Below are positions 24,871-33,273 of a stretch of 64,000 bases of DNA, piece after piece. Origin of the DNA: Arthrobacter silviterrae (GTDB lineage Bacteria > Actinomycetota > Actinomycetes > Actinomycetales > Micrococcaceae). Position 1 is the first letter of the stretch, and each line of letters opens with the position of its first letter. The position numbers and the translations under genes are program-made. The stretch covers positions 42,622-106,621 of the forward strand of contig NZ_JAAKZI010000013.1 of NCBI RefSeq assembly GCF_011045165.1, read 5' to 3'. The notes beneath the pieces are model-generated. The model saw nothing but the letters and a program-made list of their open reading frames with translations. It was not told where the DNA came from and ran no database searches.

Positions 24871-26282
24871 ATCTCTCGGACAGATTGAATGCAGCAAGGG
24901 GTATAGGTCCGACCTGGAACGAAGCGTCGCCTGAACCCCCATCCACGACCTCCCTTGCCAAAGAAGCCGAAGTCCCGACTTCTGGGGGCGCTGGAACAGC
25001 TCTCGCCGGACTAAAGCAACGCGCAGGTGAGGCACTTTTCGAGCGCATGGGCGGAAGGCTCACTGACCCTAATCTCTCTGAAGAGGATCTTCGCAAGTCT
25101 GCCCGCGAAGAACTCAGCCAAGTTATAGATGAGGAACAGGTGCCACTGTCTCCCGAGGAAAGGCGCCGTTTGATCAGGGAAATCGGGGACGACGTCCTGG
25201 GCTACGGACCGCTGCAACGTTTTCTCGATGATGACACCGTTACGGAAATCATGGTTAACAGGGCAGACCAAATATACGTTGAACGCGGCGGGCAGCTCAC
25301 CCTTACGGATTCAAAGTTTGCCACGGAGACTCACCTTCGCCGTGTCATCGAACGAATTGTCTCCAAAGTAGGCCGCCGCATCGATGAGTCGTCCCCAATG
25401 GTGGATGCCCGTTTGGAAGATGGCTCCCGTGTAAATGCCATCATCCCGCCATTGGCTGTCAACGGACCATCGCTGACTATCCGCAAGTTCAGCAGGGTTC
25501 CCCTGACGGTGCAGGACTTGGCCGACTATGGCACCCTGACTCCTGACATGGCGGAGCTTCTGAGTGCCTGCGTAAGGGCACGGCTCAACATTCTGGTAAC
25601 CGGTGGTACTGGCACAGGAAAGACCACCCTCTTGAACGTCCTCTCCGGCTTCCTGCCGGCAGAGGACAGGATTGTCACCATAGAAGACGCGGTGGAACTG
25701 CAACTTCAACAACAACACGTAGTCCGACTTGAAAGTCGCCCCGCCAACATCGAGGGACGAGGCGAGGTATCTATCCGAGACCTACTCAAGAATTCGCTCA
25801 GGATGCGGCCAGACCGAATTGTGGTCGGCGAGGTTCGCGGCGGAGAAGCCTTGGACATGCTCCAGGCAATGAACACTGGGCACGACGGGTCTATTTCCAC
25901 GGTCCATGCCAATTCCCCCAGGGACGCCATAGCCCGACTTGAAACATTGGTGCTCATGGCGGGAATGGATCTCCCTCTTCGTGCTGTCCGAGAGCAGATC
26001 GCCTCTGCGATCAATCTAATTGTCCATCTGACTCGACTTCGTGACGGAACAAGGCGGGTCACTCACATCACCGAAGTCCAGGGCATGGAAGGGGACGTTG
26101 TCACTCTTCAGGATGCTTTTGTATTCGACTATGCGGCCGGAATCGACAATACCGGACGATTTCTGGGCAGACCAATACCGACGGGGATCCGTCCTCGTTT
26201 TGTCGACCATTTTGTCGAGGTCGGGATCAGTGTCCCGGCAAGTGTATTCGGCGTACAGCCTCTTGGCACGGGGAGGCGGTAG
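24867..26282 (+). CDS. tadA: Pilus assembly/secretion ATPase TadA/CpaF
   Basis: This is the secretion ATPase of the Tad system (471 residues). Walker A is VTGGTGTGKTTLLNVLSGFL. The Walker B/Asp box region RMRPDRIVVGEVRGGEALDM and the His box STVHANSPRDAIARLE are complete. The N-terminal domain YGPLQRFLDDDTVTEIMVN is typical of CpaF. The start is GTG 24867, overlapping the cpaE stop. Confidence 0.96.
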   Translation: MNLSDRLNAARGIGPTWNEASPEPPSTTSLAKEAEVPTSGGAGTALAGLKQRAGEALFERMGGRLTDPNLSEEDLRKSAREELSQVIDEEQVPLSPEERRRLIREIGDDVLGYGPLQRFLDDDTVTEIMVNRADQIYVERGGQLTLTDSKFATETHLRRVIERIVSKVGRRIDESSPMVDARLEDGSRVNAIIPPLAVNGPSLTIRKFSRVPLTVQDLADYGTLTPDMAELLSACVRARLNILVTGGTGTGKTTLLNVLSGFLPAEDRIVTIEDAVELQLQQQHVVRLESRPANIEGRGEVSIRDLLKNSLRMRPDRIVVGEVRGGEALDMLQAMNTGHDGSISTVHANSPRDAIARLETLVLMAGMDLPLRAVREQIASAINLIVHLTRLRDGTRRVTHITEVQGMEGDVVTLQDAFVFDYAAGIDNTGRFLGRPIPTGIRPRFVDHFVEVGISVPASVFGVQPLGTGRR

Positions 26283-26284
26283 TC

Positions 26285-27217
26285 GTGACTCCCATCATTC
26301 CGATTGCCGGTTTTACGTTTTGCATTGGCGCCATATTGGTAGTCCTGCTCGTGATCCTAAAACCACGAACGTCCGCAGTGCCGACAGCCAGACGACGCCC
26401 GTTTGGCAATACCAGCAGGTCCGCATTGGGTGCCTTCACCGATTCCACGGTCGCAGTACTTGACCGTACAGTTGGCGGCGGTCCCTACAGCCGTTCGAAG
26501 CTCGAGGACGCGGGGCTACGCATGCCGCCTTCGAACTACCTCATTATGGTCATTGCCGCCGCCGCTGTTCTAGGGCTCATCGGACAATTGCTTGGCAGCG
26601 CAGGACTCGCGGTTCTATTTGCCCTGGCTGCTCCGGTAGGGGCCTGGGCATTGCTCGCTCTGCTCGCGGACAGGCGAAGGAGCAAATTCGACCAGCAACT
26701 GGGCGACAACATCCTTCTTATCGCAGGTGGGCTGCGGGCCGGGCACAGCGTGGCCGCGGCCATCGATGCAGCGGCCAAGGAAGCACCCGCCCCGTCTTCG
26801 GAAGAATTTGCGCGCGTGGTCAATGAAGTCAGGATAGGCCGAGACCTGCAGGCATCCCTTGCAGACACCGCAGGTCGCATGAAGAGCGAGGATTTTGCCT
26901 GGATTGGCCAGGCCATCCAGATCAATCGTGAGGTCGGCGGCGATTTGGCCGAGGTGCTGGACCACGTTGGCGAAACCATCCGCGAACGTAGCGAAATCAA
27001 AGCCCAGGTCAAGGCCCTCAGCGCGGAGGGAAAGCTCTCCGCTATCATCCTCATGGCACTTCCCTTTGGTATGGCTCTCATGCTCATGTTGGTGAACCCA
27101 AAGTATATTGGCGTCCTGACAACACATGTACTGGGCTGGATAATGCTCGGCGTCGGCGCCGTCATGATGGTCATCGGGGGCCTATGGATGCGCAAAATTG
27201 TCCAGATCAAGTTTTGA
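26285..27217 (+). CDS. tadB: Tad pilus membrane platform protein TadB
   Basis: The 310-residue membrane protein has a type II secretion F domain: LLIAGGLRAGHSVAAAID, FARVVNEVRIGRDLQASLAD and WIGQAIQINREVGGDLAEVL. Membrane helices lie near residues 5-25, 85-125 and at the C-terminus. With TadC it forms the inner-membrane platform. It starts at GTG 26285, two bases after the tadA stop. Confidence 0.92.
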   Translation: MTPIIPIAGFTFCIGAILVVLLVILKPRTSAVPTARRRPFGNTSRSALGAFTDSTVAVLDRTVGGGPYSRSKLEDAGLRMPPSNYLIMVIAAAAVLGLIGQLLGSAGLAVLFALAAPVGAWALLALLADRRRSKFDQQLGDNILLIAGGLRAGHSVAAAIDAAAKEAPAPSSEEFARVVNEVRIGRDLQASLADTAGRMKSEDFAWIGQAIQINREVGGDLAEVLDHVGETIRERSEIKAQVKALSAEGKLSAIILMALPFGMALMLMLVNPKYIGVLTTHVLGWIMLGVGAVMMVIGGLWMRKIVQIKF

Positions 27218-27231
27218 GAGGCGAAATTGAG

Positions 27232-28134
27232 ATGACTGCACTTCCCTGGATCTTCATAGCAATTGTCGTGTTGCCCCTGGCGTACCTCGTTTGGGCCGTT
27301 GTGAGTATAGATACCAAGTCTGCTCTGATCATCCGAAACAACCTCAGCCGCGGCGTCTTACGACAGGGCCAATCTGCGCCGGCCTTTGGCGATCGCGGAA
27401 TGTTGGAAATTGCCCGTAAATTCACGCCCGTGGGATACACGACCAAGCTCGACATGCTGCTGGCCCGTGCAGGCCGTCCCGCGTCGATGCCGCTTCCACG
27501 ACTGCTCGTTGCCAAGCCACTTTTGGGTCTAGGCGGAGCGACTGTCGGGCTGCTTTTCGTGATGCTTCGCCCCGGGCCGCCCATGGTCTTGTTAGGTTTG
27601 TTCCTCGTTGTTCTCGGCTATTTCATTCCCGACCTCTTGATATGGAGCAAAGCCCAGGAACGTCAAACGGCCATCCAGCTAGAACTGCCGGACACGTTGG
27701 ATCAGATGTTGATTTCCGTTGAGGCAGGATTGGGCTTCGAAAGCTCCATGGCCCGCGCCGGTGCCAACGGCAAGGGTCCAATGGCAGAAGAGCTGGTGCG
27801 CACCCTACAGGACATGCAAATGGGACGACCAAGGCGAGACTCATATAAGGCGTTGGCAGATCGAACAACAGTACCTGAATTGAAGAGTTTTGTCCGAGCC
27901 GTTGTCCAGGCTGACATCTATGGCATTGGCATCGCCAAAGTGCTCCGGACCCAGGCACAGCAGATGCGTGTCAAACGCCGCCAGCGTGCCGAACAAAAAG
28001 CTATGAAGCTCCCCGTCCTGGTCCTTTTCCCCCTGCTATTGTTCATCTTTCCAACTTTGTTCATTATCATAATGGGCCCGGCGGTCATAAACGTAATTGG
28101 CATATTCACCCGCGGCGGAGCCCTGGGCGGCTGA
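27232..28134 (+). CDS. tadC: Tad pilus membrane platform protein TadC
   Basis: The 300-residue protein has a type II secretion F domain (LELPDTLDQMLISVEAGLGF, RRDSYKALADRTTVPELKSF, VLRTQAQQMRVKRRQRAEQK) and three to four membrane helices. ATG 27232 is chosen because its reading gives the usual hydrophobic N-terminus and it has GAGAGG about 10 nt upstream; the frame is open 16 codons earlier. It is the last gene of the operon in this direction. Confidence 0.92.
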   Translation: MTALPWIFIAIVVLPLAYLVWAVVSIDTKSALIIRNNLSRGVLRQGQSAPAFGDRGMLEIARKFTPVGYTTKLDMLLARAGRPASMPLPRLLVAKPLLGLGGATVGLLFVMLRPGPPMVLLGLFLVVLGYFIPDLLIWSKAQERQTAIQLELPDTLDQMLISVEAGLGFESSMARAGANGKGPMAEELVRTLQDMQMGRPRRDSYKALADRTTVPELKSFVRAVVQADIYGIGIAKVLRTQAQQMRVKRRQRAEQKAMKLPVLVLFPLLLFIFPTLFIIIMGPAVINVIGIFTRGGALGG

Positions 28135-28231
28135 TTGGAAACCGAGAGTCGTCTGTTGGGATATTCCAACGAACTTTGTATAGTACTGCAAACCACTTAT
28201 CTAGTTTCAGATGTCAGGGCAAGATCTACCC

Positions 28232-28672
28232 GAAAACCAGCATCCCCAGCGCGCCCACCAGCGTGAACTGGCCGAACGGGATCCGGGTCTTCCTGTTGCC
28301 GCATCGCAGGGCCATGAGCACCAGACCCCACACGGCTGCAAGAACGAACGCCAGGAACGTCCCCCACAGTACTGCGGACCAGCTGACGATGCCCAGGTAC
28401 AGGCCAAGCACAAAGGCCGACTTCACATGGCCGTAGCCCATGCCGGCCGGCACACGAGCCGAAGCACCACGTACACCGCCCAGAAGAACACTGGAACACT
28501 CCCCCGAAAACGGTGCGCACGACAGCGCTGCCGTCGAGCATGAACAGGCTGGCCGAAAGCAGCAGCACGCCGGAAATGCCAGCAGAAGGGAATACGATCC
28601 GGTTGGGCTGCAGCCGGTGCCTAATATCGATCACGGTGAGCCGGGTGGCCATCACCAGGTATTCAGACCAGA
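28232..28672 (-). pseudogene. Frameshifted copy of the prepilin peptidase gene tadV
   Basis: The stretch is a diverged copy of 29437-29870. It still encodes RLTVIDIRHRLQPNRIVFPS, then the frame breaks through a 1-nt loss near 28451 and an 8-nt gain near 28490. After the break it encodes MGYGHVKSAFVLGLYLG, where the catalytic Asp of the GxGD motif is His. The N-terminal segment of the parent is missing. It cannot give a working peptidase. Confidence 0.85.
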
Positions 28673-28727
28673 CCGGAACCATTGGGAAGTCGATATTGTT
28701 CGGAGTCCCGTCCCGGACGCCCAAAGC

Positions 28728-29429
28728 TCATTGTTCCGGGATGGAATCGTCGGAACCACTACGCGTGTCCTCCTGCATTATTTCACTATCTATCCGCCAG
28801 TAATTGGTGAACCGCGGTTCGCGGACGCGGCGCCGGGCACCATTGAATTCTTGGTCTCTCGCCGCCAATATCTCGGGCTTCGGCCATGCCGCAATCACCT
28901 CCGGAGAAGCATTGCGCAGGCGCTCCCGTAGCCTCTCGGCAACGAGCTTCGTGGCGTCATCGACGATTGTCTCCATGGCGCAAATGAGACGGTCAAAGCT
29001 TTTGGCCACGGCGCCGGGCATGGGTTGCAAGAGAGTCCATCCCTGGACACTTCGGACTTTGCCGTCCTTGTCAAGCAGCGCGACCGCAACCGGCATCGCG
29101 AGATCGGACTGGGAGTGGGCGACAGTTGTGTTTCGGTACTTGCGGATTGTGTCGTGAATCGACTGCAACTCTGCTGGGATGCCCGGGAACTCAGTCATCT
29201 GGTCCAGCCGATCCCGGACATTTGAATGAATGAACGGGCGGACGTAGGCGGTGACCGCATGCATGGTCAGTGGGAACCAGAGAACGCTGTCCTCCCCCGA
29301 GTCAAATGCCGATTGGAGAGTGTGTAAGGCTTCAGACAGATCAGTGGCGTGACTGGTTAGGTCGACCAGCAGCCTGGAGTCGGCCGAATCAGGAAGAACT
29401 GCGAACAGAGGAATTTCCGGGATACTCAC
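28728..29429 (-). CDS. HEPN-like protein, candidate RNase toxin or defence protein
   Basis: The 233-residue protein is mostly helical and contains KYRNTTVAHS near residue 90. The R-N-x4-H pattern is the active-site signature of HEPN RNases, found in toxins and abortive-infection proteins such as the AbiU2/AbiV kind. It starts at GTG 29429, two bases after the tadV stop, so its translation is probably coupled to tadV. It lies between the intact tadV gene and its broken copy. No partner nucleotidyltransferase (MNT) gene is visible. Only the short motif and helical nature support the HEPN assignment. Confidence 0.6.
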   Translation of the reverse strand: MSIPEIPLFAVLPDSADSRLLVDLTSHATDLSEALHTLQSAFDSGEDSVLWFPLTMHAVTAYVRPFIHSNVRDRLDQMTEFPGIPAELQSIHDTIRKYRNTTVAHSQSDLAMPVAVALLDKDGKVRSVQGWTLLQPMPGAVAKSFDRLICAMETIVDDATKLVAERLRERLRNASPEVIAAWPKPEILAARDQEFNGARRRVREPRFTNYWRIDSEIMQEDTRSGSDDSIPEQ

Positions 29430-29431
29430 GG

Positions 29432-29935
29432 CTAACCAAACACCAGCATCCCCAGCGCCCCCACCAGCATAAAGGGCCCAAACGGGATCTGGGTCTTGCC
29501 GTTCCCGCGTCGCAGGGCCATGAGCACTAGCCCCCAAATGGCGGCCAGCACGAACGCCAGGAACGTCCCCCACAGCACGGCGGACCAGCTGACGAACCCC
29601 AGGTACAGCCCTAGCACGAACGCCAGCTTCACGTCGCCGTAGCCCATGCCGGCCGGGTACACGAGCCGCAGCACCACGTACACGGCCCAGAGGACCACTC
29701 CCCCGAGGACGGTACGCACGGCCGCGCCGCCGTCGAGCATGAACAGGCTGGCCGAAAGCAGCAGCACGCCCGCAATGCCGGCGGAAGGAAACACGATCCG
29801 GTTGGGCAGCAGCTGGTGCTGGATGTCGATCACGGTGAGCCTGGCGGCCATGACCAGGTAGTACAGCCCGGCCAGGAGCACCAGCCAGAACGCCACCGGG
29901 GAGTGGCCCCACAACCGCGAAAGTTCAGTGATCAT
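29432..29935 (-). CDS. tadV: Prepilin peptidase TadV/CpaA
   Basis: This A24 aspartic peptidase (167 residues) cleaves the leader of the Flp pilin and TadE-type proteins. The two catalytic Asp contexts are present: RLTVIDIQHQLLPNRIVFPS and MGYGDVKLAFVLGLYLG. Several membrane helices run through the protein. ATG 29935 lies 7 bp after a TAGGCT box. It is on the opposite strand to the main tad operon and converges on it. Confidence 0.92.
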   Translation of the reverse strand: MITELSRLWGHSPVAFWLVLLAGLYYLVMAARLTVIDIQHQLLPNRIVFPSAGIAGVLLLSASLFMLDGGAAVRTVLGGVVLWAVYVVLRLVYPAGMGYGDVKLAFVLGLYLGFVSWSAVLWGTFLAFVLAAIWGLVLMALRRGNGKTQIPFGPFMLVGALGMLVFG

Positions 29936-29942
29936 AGGGCTG

Positions 29943-29948
29943 AGCCTA
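29943..29948 (-). promoter_or_regulatory. Putative -10 box of tadV
   Basis: TAGGCT on the minus strand ends 7 bp before ATG 29935, giving a leaderless mRNA that would also carry the HEPN-like gene. Confidence 0.5.
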
Positions 29949-29977
29949 CGTCATGGACTCCGCCGTCCGGGGGAACG

Positions 29978-31234
29978 TTACCGGTGTGCGTACTGGGCGA
30001 AGGGGATGTTCCAGTCGCCGAAGCCGTCGGTGGGGGCAATGGTTTCATTGGGGCTGCCCACCACCTTGACGAGGTCGCCGGTGGTCATGTTGTTGAACAC
30101 CCAGCCGGCACCTTCGTGCGACATGCCGATGCAGCCGTGGGAGATGTTGCCGGTGCCCAGGTAGGAGAGGGCGTTGTCCGTGGCCTGGTGGATGAATTCG
30201 CCGCTGGGCGTGAGGCGGGTGGCGTACTGGACGTCCACCTTGCCATAGTCCGCCGGGTCGCCGGGCTTGAGGCCGATGGTGGAGGCCACGAAGGTTGCGT
30301 AGCGCTGCTTGTCCGCCAGGATGACGAGGTAGCCGGAGGCGGAGGGGAAGCGCTCGTCACCCATGGTCACCGGGTACTGCTTGACCAGCGCACCGTTGAT
30401 GTAGATGCTGGCCTGGTGGTTGACGGCGTCCGCCACCATTTCCACCTTGTTGCCGATCTGGACCACGTTGGTCTTGTTGAAGTTGCCGATCTGGCCGTTG
30501 CCGAAGTCAACGCCGAAGAGCTTCATGTCCACCTTGATGGTGCTGTTGGCGGCCCAGAAGTCCGCGGCGCGGTAACGCAGCAGGGTGTCCGAGTACCAGC
30601 GGAAGGCGCCCTTCTGGCCGGAGGATGCAGTGATGGAGATGGCCTTCTCCACGGCTTCCTTGTTGGTGACCGGCTCGCTGAAGGTGAACTGGATGGGCTG
30701 GGCGACGCCCACCTGGGACCCGCCCTGCGGGAACATGACCAGGTCTGCCTCGTTCGACGGCGGCACCGTGGTGAAGGTGCTCACCGTGGTGTTCATTTTG
30801 CCGTCGGCGTCCTTGGTGGTGACGTCGAAGGTGTAATTCGTGTTGAAGTTCAGGGGCGCGGTGCTGGTCCACTTGGTGTCACCGGCGGAAAGCTCGCCGT
30901 CCGTGGTGGCGCCGGTGTCCGTTTCCTTCAGGATGGCACTGTAGACGGTGCCGTTCTGCGCCGTTGCCGAGACTGGCTCCGCCGGGTTGTAGAACGTGGC
31001 GCCGGTCTTGGGAGAGACAGCCAAGCTGACTGGGAGTGCCGTGGGTGTGGGGGTGGCGCTTGCCGTTGCCGTGGCCTGCTGCTGCGTGGGCTGGTTCTTG
31101 GCTGCCGCCGTGGGCATCCAGTCCTTTGCGGTGGCAGCACCGACGCCGCCGCCAGCAATTGCCAGGGCAATGACGGCGACCAAAGTGACCTTCAAGGCCC
31201 TGCGAGGCTTCTTGGGCTGGTCCAGACTAGGCAT
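29978..31234 (-). CDS. L,D-transpeptidase with Ig-like domains
   Basis: This secreted or membrane-anchored enzyme of 418 residues makes 3-3 peptidoglycan cross-links. One membrane helix (about residues 13-34) is followed by a Thr/Pro/Ala linker, two Ig-like domains of the kind seen in mycobacterial LdtMt enzymes, and a YkuD domain. The catalytic motif is SHGCIGMS, preceded by GEFIHQATDNALSYLG. ATG 31234 (MPSLDQPKKP) is preferred over an upstream codon because GGGAGC precedes it. The gene stands alone. Confidence 0.93.
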   Translation of the reverse strand: MPSLDQPKKPRRALKVTLVAVIALAIAGGGVGAATAKDWMPTAAAKNQPTQQQATATASATPTPTALPVSLAVSPKTGATFYNPAEPVSATAQNGTVYSAILKETDTGATTDGELSAGDTKWTSTAPLNFNTNYTFDVTTKDADGKMNTTVSTFTTVPPSNEADLVMFPQGGSQVGVAQPIQFTFSEPVTNKEAVEKAISITASSGQKGAFRWYSDTLLRYRAADFWAANSTIKVDMKLFGVDFGNGQIGNFNKTNVVQIGNKVEMVADAVNHQASIYINGALVKQYPVTMGDERFPSASGYLVILADKQRYATFVASTIGLKPGDPADYGKVDVQYATRLTPSGEFIHQATDNALSYLGTGNISHGCIGMSHEGAGWVFNNMTTGDLVKVVGSPNETIAPTDGFGDWNIPFAQYAHR

Positions 31235-31420
31235 GCATGCTCCCAATTCGGTGGAGTAATTCCACGGTGACGGCACGTGTCAGGCACGGCTTAGTCCACA
31301 ATTTTACGGCATGCCCTGCGCGGTCCGTGTCAGGATGCCGCAACGACACCGTCACGGTTGGGTAAAGGGGTTGGATTGCCTTGTATGCTGCGTGGCCTAT
31401 CGACCTGTCGCTCCCTTGAC

Positions 31421-31426
31421 TAGGAT
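31421..31426 (+). promoter_or_regulatory. Putative -10 box of the toxin leader ORF
   Basis: TAGGAT ends 7 bp before ATG 31434, consistent with a leaderless transcript that begins at the leader peptide. Confidence 0.5.
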
Positions 31427-31433
31427 CAGCATC

Positions 31434-31481
31434 ATGAACGACTTGTTGCTACCAATTCAGAGTTCACCGGCATCGCAATGA
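31434..31481 (+). CDS. 15-residue leader peptide before the toxin gene
   Basis: A 15-codon frame (MNDLLLPIQSSPASQ) runs from a leaderless-type ATG and ends in a TGA that overlaps the toxin start as ATGA. It would make translation of the toxin depend on reading the leader. Confidence 0.5.
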   Translation: MNDLLLPIQSSPASQ

Positions 31482-31987
31482 GACGGGTTTCGCGCGAAGA
31501 AGCCGCCCGCGCCACCACGCCTCCCGGTCCGTATGAATGGGATGACTATAGATGTGAGCACGGCGTCAATCAGATTGATGACGAAATCGATGAAATCGTC
31601 GCAGACCCAACCCTGACGATGTATGAGGTTGAACTTCGACTGGCCGAAGTGGGCGCTTTGGTTGATAGGGCCGAGCACGGTGAGCTCTCACCGCTCAAAG
31701 AGCATAAACCTGTGAATGTGGACCCAGAGATTTGGGAAATTCGTTTCACGTTCGGCAGCCAACCGTTCAGGATCTACTACGCCGAGCCTCAAGATTTTCC
31801 GAAACTCCTGTTGGGGCTCAAGGCACACTTCAAAGATGTCACCGGCTCAGAAGCCCAGATCAGGATGCGCCAAAACCAGCAAATGTCGAAGGCAGCAAAT
31901 CGTTACCACGCTGGAAGAACCCGCGAATGGCTGGGCGATCCCAGACTGGTAGGCCACAGCTGTCACGCAAAATGTGTTGACCCCTGA
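31478..31987 (+). CDS. HigB/Gp49-like (RelE superfamily) toxin
   Basis: The 169-residue protein carries PEIWEIRFTFGSQPFRIYYA followed by KLLLGLKAHFKD, a pattern like the Gp49/HigB family of ribosome-dependent mRNA interferases. The N-terminal 60 residues are an extension not usual for the family, and the extreme C-terminus (from about WLGDPRL) looks like read-through sequence. The antitoxin follows in the HigBA order (toxin first). Function is inferred. Confidence 0.72.
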   Translation: MRRVSREEAARATTPPGPYEWDDYRCEHGVNQIDDEIDEIVADPTLTMYEVELRLAEVGALVDRAEHGELSPLKEHKPVNVDPEIWEIRFTFGSQPFRIYYAEPQDFPKLLLGLKAHFKDVTGSEAQIRMRQNQQMSKAANRYHAGRTREWLGDPRLVGHSCHAKCVDP

Positions 31988-31999
31988 TAGCCGTGATTA

Positions 32000-32005
32000 T
32001 AGACT
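32000..32005 (+). promoter_or_regulatory. Putative -10 box and inverted repeat of the antitoxin gene
   Basis: TAGACT ends 7 bp before ATG 32013. It is part of ATAGA-N6-TCTAT (31999-32014), a likely binding site for the antitoxin, so the antitoxin seems to have its own promoter inside the pair. Confidence 0.5.
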
Positions 32006-32012
32006 TGAATCT

Positions 32013-32486
32013 ATGAGCGATATGACTGAAAGGCTGAAGGCTCGACACGGGATTGACCCCGAGTCTCGCTCCATGCAGCGGGCCGAGCTGCTGGCGTCGA
32101 ACGACTTGGAATTCGTGGCAAGTTTGATCATGCTAAGAAAAGCGCAAAACATCACCCAACAAGACGTCGCCGATCGACTGGGCATATCTCAGGCGACGGT
32201 GGCTGCCTTCGAACATCCAGGCAATGACCCCAAATTGTCGACTATCCGCAGGTATGCCCACGCCGTAGGTGCATTGGTCACGCATCGCGTCGCCTTGGAT
32301 GTGTACCAAGATCTGAGCGATTGGAATGCGGCTGAGAACCGCCGTCTAACTAGCGACAATTTTAACGGCCAGACCGCAGCATTCTCCTTTGCCCCTGGAG
32401 GCCGCGTTGCGCTTTCTAACGAGATTGAAGGGCTGATTGCCCGCAAAAACGATACAATATCGTTCAATTCGAGCCCTGTGCGCTGA
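32013..32486 (+). CDS. HigA-like XRE antitoxin
   Basis: The 157-residue protein has an XRE-type HTH: LRKAQNITQQDVADRLGISQ and ATVAAFE, then STIRRYAHAVGAL. The C-terminal half is unlike typical HigA and may contact the toxin or another factor. ATG 32013 is supported by a leaderless-type box 7 bp upstream; the frame is open 13 codons earlier. It probably neutralises the preceding toxin and represses the locus. Confidence 0.78.
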   Translation: MSDMTERLKARHGIDPESRSMQRAELLASNDLEFVASLIMLRKAQNITQQDVADRLGISQATVAAFEHPGNDPKLSTIRRYAHAVGALVTHRVALDVYQDLSDWNAAENRRLTSDNFNGQTAAFSFAPGGRVALSNEIEGLIARKNDTISFNSSPVR

Positions 32487-32627
32487 AGCTGCGATTACCG
32501 GCGCCAGGAAGGGTTTTACAAAGAGGGCAGCGCCAAGCCGCTTATCAATTTGGTGCAGAAACATCACACGGATCTGCGATCAGGCTTGGCCAGCACCTCG
32601 ACCGCCGACGCCCCGCTGGCGGCCGGC
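32487..32627. other. Possible gene remnant between two antitoxin genes
   Basis: In the + frame a stretch from about 32500 to 32652 reads like protein (GFYKEGSAKPLINLVQKHH) but has no start and does not match a family I recognise. It may be a decayed gene end, and it partly overlaps the 3' end of the following minus-strand gene. Confidence 0.3.
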
Positions 32628-33140
32628 TTATCGCCGACGGCGGCCCGCCACTGAGTGCGCCTTCTTCATTCTTTGGAGTGCACTGTGTGGATCCTCATCA
32701 TCCGGTGCACCAAGGGAGGCAAGCGCCGCATATTGCTCCACCTTGCGGATCTCCTTAAATGCAAGAATGTCTTCAAGCTTGACCCGTCGATGCGTCCCGG
32801 GCTTCTCGAACGGAATTCGACCTGCGTCAAGAAAACGGACCAGCGTTGGTCGAGTCACCCCCAGGAGTTCTGCCGCTTGCTGCGTTGTCAGGGTATTTGA
32901 ACGCGGCGTGACCGTCACAGCCATGCCGTGACACATGGCATCCGCAGCCTTGACCAAGACCTCAAAGATTTCGGATGGAATCTCAACCCGATCAGCCGCC
33001 TCGGCCCCCGAGAGAACGAACAGCGGACCACGGCGGGATGTGTTTGCCTCGGCATGGGCCTCGATGAAGTTGTAGAAATCCCTCGCGTCCGCAGGCTCCG
33101 GAGCGAAGAATGTCTCTCTCGTTGATGTGGCGTTGCCCAT
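32628..33140 (-). CDS. Excisionase-type HTH antitoxin
   Basis: The 170-residue protein ends in a DNA-binding module: LTTQQAAELLGVTRPTLVRF, LDAGRIPFEKPGTHRRVKLE and DILAFKE. Such proteins are usually antitoxins of PIN-domain toxins encoded directly downstream. Here no PIN gene follows; the downstream DNA is short and broken, so the antitoxin appears orphaned. ATG 33140 has AAGGTG at good distance. Confidence 0.8.
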   Translation of the reverse strand: MGNATSTRETFFAPEPADARDFYNFIEAHAEANTSRRGPLFVLSGAEAADRVEIPSEIFEVLVKAADAMCHGMAVTVTPRSNTLTTQQAAELLGVTRPTLVRFLDAGRIPFEKPGTHRRVKLEDILAFKEIRKVEQYAALASLGAPDDEDPHSALQRMKKAHSVAGRRRR

Positions 33141-33149
33141 CGAAAATCA

Positions 33150-33192
33150 CCTTCGTAAACGCGTTCGTTTTTTTCGTTTTTTCGTTTCCTAA
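33150..33192 (-). promoter_or_regulatory. A/T tract region upstream of the excisionase-type antitoxin
   Basis: Three CGTTTTT-like units (period 8-9 bp) and an AACGCGTT palindrome lie just before the start. The spacing suggests bent DNA or an operator. Confidence 0.45.
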
Positions 33193-33273
33193 GATATTAA
33201 CTCCTCACGACATTTGAGTCCACATTTGAGTCGACGCGCCAGACATCGACGCGCGGCAGGCCTACCGGAGAAG

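Noticed and set aside
28208..28413. Short frame downstream in the tadV-like copy taken as a separate small gene
   Set aside because: It is simply the out-of-frame reading of the pseudogene; alignment with the intact tadV explains the region.
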